NCBI GenBank assembly: GCA_020353515.1
Contig: CP070695.1
Location: 3,646,277 to 3,710,276 of the forward strand
Reading direction: 5' to 3'
DNA length: 64,000 nt
Source: Candidatus Heimdallarchaeota archaeon
Lineage (GTDB): Archaea > Asgardarchaeota > Heimdallarchaeia > Hodarchaeales > Hodarchaeaceae
The notes beneath the pieces were generated by a model, which had not been told where the DNA came from, ran no database searches, and saw nothing but the letters and a program-made list of their open reading frames with translations. The position numbers were made by a program, and so were the translations under genes. This document shows, in pieces, positions 1 to 8,938 of this stretch; within the stretch, counting starts at the first letter, position 1; each line of letters begins with the position of its first letter.

Positions 1-596
1 CCATATCCTTTGAGAACATATATGTCTGGATCATTAAACAAAGTATTTGCCACATCAAAACAATCTTGAAGATATTTTTCTCTCCTTAAAGCATAAATAA
101 ATGATACTGCAGCCGCACGTCGAACCCATGGATTTGATGATCCAGTCCATTTTTTTACTTGAGGAATAAAATCTGGATAATGAAGGAGAAAATATCCCAT
201 GGTTCTTGTGCAGAAAGAATCACAGCTTCCCCAACTAGTGACATACGTCTTAATCCAAGATTCTAAAATTCCAAAATGACGGGGTTTTAACTGTCTTTTA
301 ACCTTAAAGCTCCAATCATTTGCAATAAGCCTTAATTCAGTAATCTTTTTTGAATAAAAGAACTCACAGACTTTAAACACTGTATCTACGTCTTTTATTC
401 CTTTTCCTCGCAACTCTTTCCAATATGGAGATGCAACCTTGCGGACAGCAGGAACACGGATTCCTAATCGTTTGTATCCATATTTATCTATTGTATTATG
501 AATAGACTCGTAAATGAATTCTTTATTGACGTTTTCTAAGTCTTTTAGAATTCTTTTTACTAAATTAGTAAGATAAGATGTGTCCAATTCAACCAA
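1..596 (-). CDS. AlkD-like DNA alkylation repair protein (HEAT-repeat), 3' end cut off
   Basis: This leftward frame is open from the window edge to a TTG at 594-596, with an in-frame TGA just upstream and a GGGA motif about 8 nt before the TTG, so TTG is the likely start. The protein is helical and basic, with the VPAVRKVA, SWGSCDSFC and WVRRAAAVSF stretches that I recognise from AlkD-type DNA alkylation repair proteins. That family uses HEAT-like repeats to bind damaged DNA and remove N3/N7-alkyl purines. The C-terminus lies outside the window. It is divergent from the acetyltransferase gene, with about 137 bp between them. The family is fairly clear; glycosylase activity is inferred from the family only. 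Confidence 0.8.
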   Translation of the reverse strand, partial: MVELDTSYLTNLVKRILKDLENVNKEFIYESIHNTIDKYGYKRLGIRVPAVRKVASPYWKELRGKGIKDVDTVFKVCEFFYSKKITELRLIANDWSFKVKRQLKPRHFGILESWIKTYVTSWGSCDSFCTRTMGYFLLHYPDFIPQVKKWTGSSNPWVRRAAAVSFIYALRREKYLQDCFDVANTLFNDPDIYVLKGY

Positions 597-636
597 GAAA
601 TATTCCCTTCATTGATTCTCTGGATGTATTTTCATG

Positions 637-648
637 TATAAATATAAG
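637..648. promoter_or_regulatory. TATA-like box in a divergent intergenic region
   Basis: TATAAATATAAG lies between the divergent AlkD-like and acetyltransferase genes. Read leftward it sits about 42 bp before the TTG of the repair gene, which suits an archaeal TATA box with a short leader. Read rightward it would leave a leader of roughly 65 nt. This is inferred from composition and spacing only. Confidence 0.35.
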
Positions 649-733
649 TGCTGAGAAACACTGTTCTACTTCTAAAATAGCAAACTTATTAATGACCTAA
701 ATTTCTTTTACAACTTATAGAGAGGCAAATAAC

Positions 734-1318
734 TTGGGGAATCCAGAAAAAAAAGAAAAACAAAAAATGCTTGATGGGGAATTATACAATGCTGGAGAAA
801 AATCCTTAATGAGAGATAGGTATAAAGCACGGCAAGCATTGAGAAAATTTAATGGAACATCAGAAGAAGATTATTCCATAGCTGAACTGTATGAAGTACG
901 CACAAAAATCCTAAAGAAATTTCTAGGTAAATTGGGAAATAATTGTTGGATTGAGCCACCATTCTATTGTGATTATGGATATAACATATTCTTAGATGAG
1001 GGGGTTTATATGAACTTTAATTGCACTATATTAGATCCGAATCAAGTACGTATTGGGAAAAGAGTCCAAATAGGATCGAATGTTCAAATAATTACAGCTA
1101 CTCATCCACTCGATGCTGAATTAAGAATGTCAGGTCCCGAATTAGCTTATGAGATATCAATAGGGAATCAGGTTTGGATTGGTTCGGGTGTTATAATCCT
1201 ACCTGGAGTAACAATTGGTTCAGATAGTACAATTGGTGCAGGGTCTGTGGTCACGAAAGATATTCCACCTAAAGTAGTGGCAGTAGGTAACCCTTGTCGA
1301 ATTGTAAAAAAACTCTAA
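734..1318 (+). CDS. Sugar O-acetyltransferase (maltose/galactoside acetyltransferase type)
   Basis: This is a cytoplasmic acetyl-CoA-dependent transferase that acetylates a sugar hydroxyl, of the Maa/LacA/NodL class. Residues 12-60 form the short helical Mac domain (MLDGELYNAG...RYKAR), and residues from about 75 to 192 are a left-handed beta-helix of hexapeptide repeats such as VWIGSGVIILPGVTIG. The catalytic histidine is H124 in TATHPLD. At 194 residues it has the usual length. The TTG at 734 is chosen because AGAGAGG lies 8 nt upstream; the ATG at residue 12 has no such motif. The physiological substrate is unknown. Acetylating surplus sugars would suit the glycoside-rich neighbourhood, but that is inference. 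Confidence 0.9.
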   Translation: MGNPEKKEKQKMLDGELYNAGEKSLMRDRYKARQALRKFNGTSEEDYSIAELYEVRTKILKKFLGKLGNNCWIEPPFYCDYGYNIFLDEGVYMNFNCTILDPNQVRIGKRVQIGSNVQIITATHPLDAELRMSGPELAYEISIGNQVWIGSGVIILPGVTIGSDSTIGAGSVVTKDIPPKVVAVGNPCRIVKKL

Positions 1319-1356
1319 TTATTATGGTATTAGCATAACTAAACTAGTGACTTTGG

Positions 1357-2340
1357 ATGATCCTTAGTGAAAGAAAAATCAAGAGTATTGTGGAATACTT
1401 TGATGTTGGAGAACTTGAAAAGGTGTTCACAACAGTCAAAAGTGGATTTCAAAGTGATAATTACCATATCAGAACAAATAAAGGAGATTATATCCTTCGG
1501 CAAATCTATGATACAGTAGAAGATGTAGAATACATAATGGAAGTCTATGATTATCTTTCTACTCATGGGATCAAGACTTCGAAACCAATAACAACTAAAG
1601 AAGGTACATTCAGTCTCTTATACGAATCTAACGTAATAGCTGTTCAAACCTTCATACCTGGTACTTATTATGAGTCGTTAGATAAAATAGAGTCGGCCCT
1701 TTCATTTTATGGAAATGAATTAGGTAGGATTCATCAAGTATTTCTAAATATGGTTGAAGAAAAAGGTAAAGAAAGGCTTTCAAGAAAACGATGGGACTCT
1801 ATTTCATATGTTAAAGAAGCTAGTGAAGAATACATGCCAAACAATGAGTATATAAAACAGCAGTATGAAGTATGGGAACAGGAAATAAATTATTTCACGA
1901 AGGATCGGTTAACCAAAGCGGTCATCCATGGTGATGTAGGGCCTAAAGATTTCTTCTTTGAAGATGGGAACTACATGGGAATTATAGACTTTAATGCTGC
2001 TCACTTAGATTTCCTTTTGTTTGATATCGCTCCTATGATGATGTATTGTGATTTATACAGACCTGAACGAAAAGAACTCTATAATACTTTTATTACAGCC
2101 TACCTAGCGGAAGCACCCATAACAAAAGAGGAATTAAAATGGTTACACCTTGTACTCAGAACTAGATGGTTATTACAAATACTATTACATCAATCTAGAT
2201 ACGTGGAGGGAATAACTCAAGGATTGGAATCTGAAAAGGTAGAAGAGAATTTAGATGGGGTACGCGATGGGGAAAACTTCCTAAAAACAACAAATAGGGT
2301 TTCTATAGATTTTTACTACCAATCAATTATCTCTACCTAA
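1357..2340 (+). CDS. Aminoglycoside-phosphotransferase-fold kinase, homoserine kinase type II-like
   Basis: The protein is a 327-residue kinase of the APH/choline kinase fold, most like the ThrB2-type (type II homoserine kinase) group. N-lobe residues 30-50 include YILRQIY. The catalytic loop is H191-G-D193 and the metal-binding aspartate is D211 in IIDFNAAHLDFLLFD, a segment much like homoserine kinases. The Asn expected five residues after the catalytic Asp (HxDxxxxN) is Asp (D198). That change may alter metal binding, or the substrate may differ from the norm. No threonine-pathway genes are nearby, so a homoserine substrate is not supported by context. It ends 8 bp from the convergent mannanase gene. 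Confidence 0.75.
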   Translation: MILSERKIKSIVEYFDVGELEKVFTTVKSGFQSDNYHIRTNKGDYILRQIYDTVEDVEYIMEVYDYLSTHGIKTSKPITTKEGTFSLLYESNVIAVQTFIPGTYYESLDKIESALSFYGNELGRIHQVFLNMVEEKGKERLSRKRWDSISYVKEASEEYMPNNEYIKQQYEVWEQEINYFTKDRLTKAVIHGDVGPKDFFFEDGNYMGIIDFNAAHLDFLLFDIAPMMMYCDLYRPERKELYNTFITAYLAEAPITKEELKWLHLVLRTRWLLQILLHQSRYVEGITQGLESEKVEENLDGVRDGENFLKTTNRVSIDFYYQSIIST

Positions 2341-2348
2341 TTTTTAGT

Positions 2349-3665
2349 TCAAAGTTGATTCATGTCCTCAGCATGAGCTAAGATAATGTCTAAGGTTGAA
2401 GTATCCTTGTCATAAACGGAATACCACCCAGGGGTTTCATGAGGTGGATCGCCAATCCATTTATCGCCTGGTCGGGCTTGTCCCGCCCAGGCCCAAAAAT
2501 TATCACCAGCAAGAACACCACCAGAGACCGCAGAATTGTACACTTCATTATATATAGCTGAGTAAAACGTATCACGATAGTATGTACTTGAATCTGGATT
2601 AAAAATATCCTGATAAGATCTCCAATCTCGAGCAAGTCCAAATTCCTCGACTACGAGAGGTTTGTTCAATGATTTGGCAATTGCCATATTTTCATGTAAA
2701 TAACTCAGAGCATTAGATTCAGCACTTTCATAGGTAGATGGAGAATCTGGAATATACCACCCCCAGTTCTGCGGCCAAATATGGACCGTTAAATAATCAA
2801 TAAATGAATTATCGTGGACTCCACTATAATCTAGACCATCCCAATCATAGTCCCCTTCACAGCCAATAGTAACCATGTGATTTGGATCTAGTGATTTTAT
2901 ATATTCTGCAGTGTGAGAACTCCATGTCGTTGGAAAATTTCGGGGTTCATTGGCAAGTTCCCAAGAGAATATTGTAGGATCTTCAGAGTACTTCAATCCT
3001 GTATAGGGATTTGAATGGTTAACAATTGATTGAATATGATTCCTATACCACGTTTGACATTCCTCATATTGGTAAAATCGCGATGTATAAGTAATGAACT
3101 CATTCCAATCATTTTCAGGTGGGTAAGGAATGGAAGAATTTTCATACCAAGAAACATATTGAGCCATTCCCCCCGACCATTGCCAATAATTATTAAGAAC
3201 CATAACAACTAGCATTCCCCTTAATTTGACCTGTTTCACAAGGTAATCTAAACCATCAAAAACCATGGCATCATATTCACCTGGAGAGGTAAGTAATGCT
3301 GGAGTCATGCGATATGGTTCTGAATTTGGCCCTTCTGAAGCAGACATAATACGCAAATTTGTCACTCCCAGCTGTTTTAGGGAATCTAGCTCAAGATTAA
3401 GACGAGTTCGGTTTCCACTAGACCCATTTATCGCTAAATTCATTCCTTGCCAAAAATTGGCGCCAACAAAATAGTATTTACTCCCATTGACTGTAAATTT
3501 ATTATTATAGACTGATACAAAAGGAGAGTCTGGGAAATCATCCTCATCAGTATCTTGATTAGGATTCAACAATTCAGAAAGGATATCAAACCTTATCAAC
3601 GCAATACAAATAGATACAATAATAATAAACGATATAAAGTAGATAGCATAACGATTTCTTTTCAA
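2349..3665 (-). CDS. Membrane-anchored or secreted GH5 beta-mannanase-like hydrolase
   Basis: This enzyme is predicted to cut beta-1,4-mannan or a related polysaccharide outside the cell. Residues 1-25 are Lys/Arg followed by a long hydrophobic segment, i.e. a signal anchor or uncleaved signal peptide. An acidic linker at 35-47 leads to a TIM barrel starting at residue 50. The segments FVGANFWQGMNLA, LGVTNLRIMSASEG and WELANEPRNFP match the GH5_7 endo-mannanase group. E240 (ANEP) is the acid/base and E341 (VVEEFG) the nucleophile. It is the only glycosidase in the window with an export segment. The GH2 beta-mannosidase at 13.7-16.2 kb would finish its products. The GH5 assignment is firm; mannan specificity is probable. 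Confidence 0.88.
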   Translation of the reverse strand: MKRNRYAIYFISFIIIVSICIALIRFDILSELLNPNQDTDEDDFPDSPFVSVYNNKFTVNGSKYYFVGANFWQGMNLAINGSSGNRTRLNLELDSLKQLGVTNLRIMSASEGPNSEPYRMTPALLTSPGEYDAMVFDGLDYLVKQVKLRGMLVVMVLNNYWQWSGGMAQYVSWYENSSIPYPPENDWNEFITYTSRFYQYEECQTWYRNHIQSIVNHSNPYTGLKYSEDPTIFSWELANEPRNFPTTWSSHTAEYIKSLDPNHMVTIGCEGDYDWDGLDYSGVHDNSFIDYLTVHIWPQNWGWYIPDSPSTYESAESNALSYLHENMAIAKSLNKPLVVEEFGLARDWRSYQDIFNPDSSTYYRDTFYSAIYNEVYNSAVSGGVLAGDNFWAWAGQARPGDKWIGDPPHETPGWYSVYDKDTSTLDIILAHAEDMNQL

Positions 3666-3788
3666 AATTCTTCAATAATGTCAAAACAATGAATGTCTTA
3701 AACTAGTCATGTGCTAAAAAAACTAACACTTTTACCCTCATTAATTCAAATTATATAGTCACCTGATTAAGATACTTACCAAAAAAGG

Positions 3789-4346
3789 TTGGAGATACCG
3801 CTGATAACTGATAATTCTAATTTTATTAAACAGATTGCTGAATACTCTGAATGGATAAGTAAAAAGCTTAGCCAAAATTTCGTAGAACTTACTAACGAAA
3901 AATTTAATCAGAATATTGGGTCAAAATTTGTAAACGATACTGAGTGCTCATCACCATCGCTAAGATCCATAGTAGAACACTGTATGATTGGATTAGAGTT
4001 TGCAAGTCATGTAATCAAGTGTTTAACTTGGGATGAAAAGGCTACTATCCAGAATTATCGTCTTCTTACAAAGGATCAGCTACTGAGGCGATGGGTAACG
4101 CTATATTTCGATTTCAAGCAATTAATATCTGACAATATCAGAAAAAAAGTAATCTTTCAAGATGAAGAAATATATCTAAGTAATGATTTCTTTTTTACTT
4201 TTCTCAATCACTTAATATACCATTCTGGCCAGTTTATGATCGCTCTGAAGACCGTTGGAGAAGAAACCATTGACCTTGATTATATGACTTTTTTAAAGGA
4301 AAGCAGTAGTGAGAATTATATTAGATATCTTTCTGCAGAATCCTAA
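3789..4346 (+). CDS. DinB/YfiT-like putative metalloenzyme (copy 1)
   Basis: A 185-residue helical protein with the histidine spacing of the DinB-like four-helix-bundle family: H64 (VEHC), H141 and H145 (HLIYHSGQF). Family members bind Zn or Ni with three histidines, and some are thiol-dependent S-transferases; the substrate here is unknown. The start is a TTG. It lies 38 bp before the luciferase-like gene and probably begins the operon DinB / luciferase-like / DUF362. Three more DinB-like genes lie at 8.4, 16.2 and 33.4 kb. They share the fold but little sequence. Confidence 0.75.
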   Translation: MEIPLITDNSNFIKQIAEYSEWISKKLSQNFVELTNEKFNQNIGSKFVNDTECSSPSLRSIVEHCMIGLEFASHVIKCLTWDEKATIQNYRLLTKDQLLRRWVTLYFDFKQLISDNIRKKVIFQDEEIYLSNDFFFTFLNHLIYHSGQFMIALKTVGEETIDLDYMTFLKESSSENYIRYLSAES

Positions 4347-4384
4347 GTGTTTACATATTGTTTCGAAAAATAAAGGTTGAAGCT

Positions 4385-5236
4385 ATGAAGTATGGAATCA
4401 ACATAATCTGTTTTATTGGTCGAAACCAAAAGAAGGGGATTGATTTTCATATTGAATGTGCAGAAGCAGCAGAGAATGCAGGATGGGATGGGTTTTTCAT
4501 CTGGGACCATATTTGGGGTTTTTGGGATGACCACACACTAAAAGTTCTAGATCCTTGGATAGTTTTAGCTGCTGTTGCAGCAAAAACTGAGAGATTAAAA
4601 CTCGGACCGATGGTAACACCATTGGCACGTAGGAGACCATGGAAAGTGGCACGCGAAGCTGTAACTTTGGATCACTTATCAGGAGGTCGAATGATACTCG
4701 GAGTTGGATTAGGGGGCACCTCAGAGGAGTTTGAACTTTTTAATGAACCAGTTGAGACAAGAATAAGAGCTGAGAAACTTGACGAGGGTTTAGAGATTAT
4801 TTCAGGATTATGGGGAGGAGAAGCCTTCTCATATAGTGGTAAGCACTATAATATCAAGGAAGTCACATTCCTTCCTAAACCAATCCAGAAACCTAGAATC
4901 CCAATCTGGGTTGCTGGATACTGGCCGAATAAACTACCATTTTATCGGGCAGCAAAATATGATGGGGTCGTCCCTGCAGCAGAATTTGGTGTTGATTTCG
5001 GTCCAGACAAGCTAAAAGATATATTGAAGATTATAAAGAAAAAGAGAGGTAATCTTGCTGGATTTGCTGTTGTGGGTGGCGGTACAACGACAGGTATTGA
5101 TACATCAAAAGATTCCGAGATCGTACAACCATGGATTGAAGCTGGGGCAACTTGGTTTATGGAACACATCAATGATTGGGTTGGTACTGAAGAAGAACTC
5201 CTAACACGTATTCGAAGGGGCCCTCCCAAACAATAG
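4385..5236 (+). CDS. LLM-class (luciferase-like) oxidoreductase, probably F420-dependent
   Basis: This is a TIM-barrel flavin/F420 enzyme of the bacterial luciferase-like family. Diagnostic segments are AENAGWDGFFIWDH near the N-terminus, TPLARRRPWKVARE and LSGGRMILGVGLG in the middle, and FLPKPIQKPRIPIWVAG later. In archaea such proteins usually use coenzyme F420; that is family inference. I chose the ATG at 4385 rather than an upstream TTG at 4358 because AAGGTTGA lies just before it and it matches the family N-terminus. It is followed 17 bp later by the DUF362 gene. A close paralogue lies at 12.0-12.9 kb on the other strand. The substrate is unknown. Confidence 0.85.
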   Translation: MKYGINIICFIGRNQKKGIDFHIECAEAAENAGWDGFFIWDHIWGFWDDHTLKVLDPWIVLAAVAAKTERLKLGPMVTPLARRRPWKVAREAVTLDHLSGGRMILGVGLGGTSEEFELFNEPVETRIRAEKLDEGLEIISGLWGGEAFSYSGKHYNIKEVTFLPKPIQKPRIPIWVAGYWPNKLPFYRAAKYDGVVPAAEFGVDFGPDKLKDILKIIKKKRGNLAGFAVVGGGTTTGIDTSKDSEIVQPWIEAGATWFMEHINDWVGTEEELLTRIRRGPPKQ

Positions 5237-5253
5237 TTTAATGGAAGCTGATT

Positions 5254-6087
5254 TTGGTGTTGGATTCTTTAGCTTTAGTAAAATTTGAAAAGAATATCAA
5301 AAAGACTCTAGAGACTGGTATTGGGCTTATAAATGGTTTTAAAAACTTGAAGTCACCCGTACTAATCAAACCAAATATTTGCACACAGGTAGATAAGACT
5401 GGTTTTGCAGTAAATGATGTACGGGTAGTTGAGGCGTTAATAAAACTGATTCTTAAAGAGAACCAAGATCTATCGATTAAAATCGTGGAATCAGACAGTA
5501 TGAGTAAGTTTGCTGATGAAGCTTATATCAAATTTGGGTATAAAAACCTAGAAGAAAAAATGCAAAAATCTGGTTCTGATGTTTCATTAATTAACCTTAC
5601 CCATTCCCCAACAGTCAAAATTGATTTCAATGGAAGTTATTTCATGAATCCAGAACTCCCTGAGATACTTGTTGAATCAAAGTTTCTGATTTCTTTAGCT
5701 GTCGCAAAAACCCATTTTTTGACTTTCTTAACTGGAACCTTGAAGAATCTTTTTGGTCTACTCCCTAGGAAGGATCAATCATTCTATCATCCACAAATTA
5801 ATGATGTCATAGTTGACATAAACAGGTTATTTCCTCCTAATCTCTGTATTGTTGATGCAAGAGTAGGTCTTGAGGGTTGGGCGGGGCCTAAATCGAGACG
5901 CTTGGACAGGTTCATAATAGGACAGAATCCTGTCTCAACAGATGCCACTATGGCTAGGATTATGGGATTTGAACCTTCAGAAATACATCACTTGGTTGAA
6001 GCAGAGAAGTACGATCTGGGTTCTTTGACTCCAAATGTCATTGGGGAGAAGATTGAGACTTCAATAGTAAAATTTAATCCTCCATAA
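5254..6087 (+). CDS. DUF362-domain protein
   Basis: A 277-residue protein of the DUF362 family. Typical segments are PVLIKPNIC near residue 36, ISLAVAKTHFLTFLTGTLKNLFGLLP in the middle, and the C-terminal region with GWAGPKS, the GQNPVSTDATMARIMGF core and PSEIHHL. Some DUF362 proteins carry a ferredoxin domain; this one has no Cys cluster and stops after the core domain. The biochemical role of the family is poorly known. The TTG start has GGAAG 6 nt upstream; a GTG follows directly. It is the third gene of the DinB / luciferase-like / DUF362 run, with 17 bp to the gene before, so a shared redox-linked role is plausible but unproven. Confidence 0.8.
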   Translation: MVLDSLALVKFEKNIKKTLETGIGLINGFKNLKSPVLIKPNICTQVDKTGFAVNDVRVVEALIKLILKENQDLSIKIVESDSMSKFADEAYIKFGYKNLEEKMQKSGSDVSLINLTHSPTVKIDFNGSYFMNPELPEILVESKFLISLAVAKTHFLTFLTGTLKNLFGLLPRKDQSFYHPQINDVIVDINRLFPPNLCIVDARVGLEGWAGPKSRRLDRFIIGQNPVSTDATMARIMGFEPSEIHHLVEAEKYDLGSLTPNVIGEKIETSIVKFNPP

Positions 6088-6107
6088 GGTAGTTTTAGAA
6101 TCAGAAA

Positions 6108-8237
6108 TTATCGTACTTCAATTTTTTGAATAATAGGGGGTGAATCACCTAATTCAATGCTTCTTTTTGATGGAGACGACCCACCGATAGTAATTAGAAA
6201 TTCTCCAGGTTCTAGAATCCGTTCACCCTTTTCATTAATCAGTTTCAGCATTTCCGTATTTATATCAAATGTAATTTGTGATGATTCCCCTGCAGATAGA
6301 TTTAATCTCTTAAAATCTTTTAATGAATAAAGTGGTACTTCAACACTTGCTTCTACATCCGTCACATATAGTTGGAGTACTTCTTCAGTATTATATTTTC
6401 CGTTGTTGCTTACTTCTATAGTCAAATGAATATCCTCTCCCTCTTTCAGGACTGTTGAAGATATAGATAACAGCTTATATGTCAACTGAGAATAATGCAA
6501 ACCAAATCCAAAGGGAAAAAGAGGATCAACTTTGGAATATCGATAAGTACGGTTGATCATATTATAATCTTTGAAATCTGGTACATCATCCAAAGATTTT
6601 GGAAATGTCACGGGTAATTTTCCCGAGGGATTCTCGTATCCAAATAGAATATCTGCCACCGCACCACCTCCTTGCTCGCCTGGATACCAGACATATAATA
6701 TCGCATCTGCGATATCTTTTGGAAAGGAAACTGGACTACCCCCTGTTAAAATCAACACTACAGGTGTACCAGAATCTTTAATTTTTTGCAGAAAATTCAA
6801 TTGATTTTGCGGTAATTGAATATCAAAGCGATCACCAACTTCAGTTGAAAGTATAGCTGCTCCTTCTTCTCCCTCAAGAGTGGGTTGGAGGCCAAAAACT
6901 GCTATTATGACATCTACATTGTAGACTTCAAACAAAGCATAATTCACAGGATTTGGATACTCTTCGTTTAATAACGCGCCAGCACGATAAGAAACCTTTG
7001 CATTTTTATCTGCTTTTCCCACAACCCCTTCCAAGATGGTGATCATCTTCTCACTTACACCATGGTAATTTCCCAATAATACATCAATATTTCCAGCATT
7101 CGGCCCTACAACTAAAATATTTCTATGCTTATTTTTAGATAAGGGGAGTAAATTATTCTCATTTCTTAGTAATACGATTGATTTTACAGCAGCTTCTCGT
7201 GCTAGATTTCTATGTTCAGAAGAGCATATAATATCAGGTGAAAGCTTGGAGTAAGGAATTTGATCTTCTGGGTCAAACATTCCAAGCTTAAATCTTGTTT
7301 TGAGTAAATAGCTCAACGCCTCATCAATAGTTTTTTCATTTACGAGTCCTTCGTTGACAGCAGCTAATAAAAATGGAAAAGTACTCCCACAATTTAAATT
7401 ACACCCATTATTAACCGCCAAAGCAGCTGATTCTACCGCAGAGGAAGTGATTTTGTGATGTTCGTAGAAATCAACGATTGCCCAACAATCTGATACAATA
7501 TGTCCTTTGAATGCCCATTTATCACGTAGAATGTCCTGTAATAATGTTTTACTTCCGCAACAGGGTTCATCATTAACCCGATTATACGCTCCCATAATTG
7601 CTTCCACCCCAGCATCGACTAATGCTTTAAAAGCTGGTAAATAGGTTTCAAAAAGATCTTTTTTACTTACAATGGCATTAAATTTATGTCGTAATTTTTC
7701 TGGTCCACTATGAACAACAAAATGCTTTGCACAAGCAGCAACTTTCAGATACCTTGGATCAGATCCCTGAAGACCTTTGACGAATGCTTTTCCTAACTCC
7801 GCAGTAAGGTACGGATCTTCCCCATATGTTTCTTGACCTCGACCCCAACGGGGGTCTCTAAAAATATTGATATTTGGAGACCAAAATGTTAATCCTAAAT
7901 ATTGAGTATTTTTTAGCTGGTTATTTTTATCGTGATATCTTGCTCTTGCTTCATCTGATATCGCAGTTGCCACTTTGTAGACCAGATTTCTATCAAATGT
8001 AGCAGCTAAACCGATCGATTGGGGAAAAACAGTTGCACGCCCAGCTCGAGCCACACCATGTAAGCATTCACTCCACCAATCATAAGCAGGAATGTCTAGG
8101 CGCCCGATAGCATCGGATGTATTTGTCATCTGAGAAATCTTTTCCTCTAAGGTCATATGAGCTATTAAATCCTGGACTCTTTCCTCGGTAGAATAAGTAG
8201 TGTCTAGATAAATCGGTTTCTGCTCTGAGTTTGTCAT
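6108..8237 (-). CDS. GH3 beta-xylosidase/beta-glucosidase-like enzyme (cytoplasmic)
   Basis: This exo-acting beta-glycosidase of family GH3 has no signal peptide. The N-terminal TIM barrel carries YDWWSECLHGVARAG (residues 52-66), a signature of the GH3 xylosidase/arabinofuranosidase group, and K171-H172. The nucleophile is D250 in HIVSDCW. The alpha/beta sandwich spans about 360-570 (SIVLLRNENNLLPL to SGKLPVTFP), and a fibronectin III-like domain about 600-700. The length, 709 residues, suits that group. GGAG lies 8 nt before the ATG. It is convergent with DUF362 (20 bp) and divergent from a DinB gene. Xyloside specificity is likely from the motif but could be another beta-glycoside. Confidence 0.88.
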   Translation of the reverse strand: MTNSEQKPIYLDTTYSTEERVQDLIAHMTLEEKISQMTNTSDAIGRLDIPAYDWWSECLHGVARAGRATVFPQSIGLAATFDRNLVYKVATAISDEARARYHDKNNQLKNTQYLGLTFWSPNINIFRDPRWGRGQETYGEDPYLTAELGKAFVKGLQGSDPRYLKVAACAKHFVVHSGPEKLRHKFNAIVSKKDLFETYLPAFKALVDAGVEAIMGAYNRVNDEPCCGSKTLLQDILRDKWAFKGHIVSDCWAIVDFYEHHKITSSAVESAALAVNNGCNLNCGSTFPFLLAAVNEGLVNEKTIDEALSYLLKTRFKLGMFDPEDQIPYSKLSPDIICSSEHRNLAREAAVKSIVLLRNENNLLPLSKNKHRNILVVGPNAGNIDVLLGNYHGVSEKMITILEGVVGKADKNAKVSYRAGALLNEEYPNPVNYALFEVYNVDVIIAVFGLQPTLEGEEGAAILSTEVGDRFDIQLPQNQLNFLQKIKDSGTPVVLILTGGSPVSFPKDIADAILYVWYPGEQGGGAVADILFGYENPSGKLPVTFPKSLDDVPDFKDYNMINRTYRYSKVDPLFPFGFGLHYSQLTYKLLSISSTVLKEGEDIHLTIEVSNNGKYNTEEVLQLYVTDVEASVEVPLYSLKDFKRLNLSAGESSQITFDINTEMLKLINEKGERILEPGEFLITIGGSSPSKRSIELGDSPPIIQKIEVR

Positions 8238-8316
8238 GTATTACGTCTCCAGGCTTTTTTATATTCAACCTATTGCATTGAACTTAAAAATCCTCCTAAG
8301 ATTGTAAAAATAAGCT

Positions 8317-8350
8317 GTTTATAAGAAAGAAACTCCCTGACATTTATAAT
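8317..8350. promoter_or_regulatory. TATA-like boxes of a divergent promoter region
   Basis: CTTATAAAC read leftward at 8317-8325 sits about 80 bp before the ATG of the GH3 gene. TTTATAATAAG read rightward at 8343-8353 sits about 45-55 bp before the TTG of the DinB gene. Both have the A/T-rich form and position of archaeal TATA elements. They are assigned by eye only. Confidence 0.35.
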
Positions 8351-8396
8351 AAGTATGAGTACAAGTGATAATAATATAGTAAAATGGTGAAGTATA

Positions 8397-8891
8397 TTGC
8401 AGGAATTAGAAAGTGTGAAAGCGCAATTGGATTATGCAGTGAATATGGCAATGAAGACATTAGATAAAGCAATTTCATTAATTCCAGATGACAAACTCAA
8501 TTGGAAACCTATTGATGAAGCGATGACTTCTGCAGAACTTGGTATTCATATTTACCAATGTGCATTGATCAATACAGCTGGGACATTGAAAGGTGAGTTT
8601 AATAATGAGGATTATGATATTATTCCCTTCAACCCCAAAACTATAAATTCTTCGAAAGAAATTGTAGAGTATGGTGAGAAGGTTAAACAATTTATTCGAG
8701 AAACAGTTGAAAAATTGACGGAAGAAGACATGATTAAAGAAATTACCTACAACTGCTGGGGAGGTGTGAAAATGAGGGGATTTACGTCATTATCATCGAT
8801 TCTTGAGGAAATCATTCATCATCGAGGACAATTGTGTTTATATTTACGTATGATGGGAATTAAGCCTCCCTTCATTTATGATTTTAGTTAA
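8397..8891 (+). CDS. DinB-like putative metalloenzyme (copy 2)
   Basis: A 164-residue DinB-family protein with four predicted helices. The metal ligands are probably H51 (ELGIHIYQ) and H131/H132 (EEIIHHRGQLCLYL, the very conserved DinB signature). NWKPIDEAMT near residue 35 is also typical. The start is TTG, and a TATA-like element lies about 50 bp upstream. It precedes the phosphotriesterase-like gene by 47 bp and the two may be co-transcribed. The reaction is unknown; the fold suggests a small-molecule transferase or hydrolase rather than DNA repair. Confidence 0.8.
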   Translation: MQELESVKAQLDYAVNMAMKTLDKAISLIPDDKLNWKPIDEAMTSAELGIHIYQCALINTAGTLKGEFNNEDYDIIPFNPKTINSSKEIVEYGEKVKQFIRETVEKLTEEDMIKEITYNCWGGVKMRGFTSLSSILEEIIHHRGQLCLYLRMMGIKPPFIYDFS

Positions 8892-8938
8892 ATCAATTCA
8901 ATAAACAGATCTTATACATCTTCTGTAAGGGATTTAAA

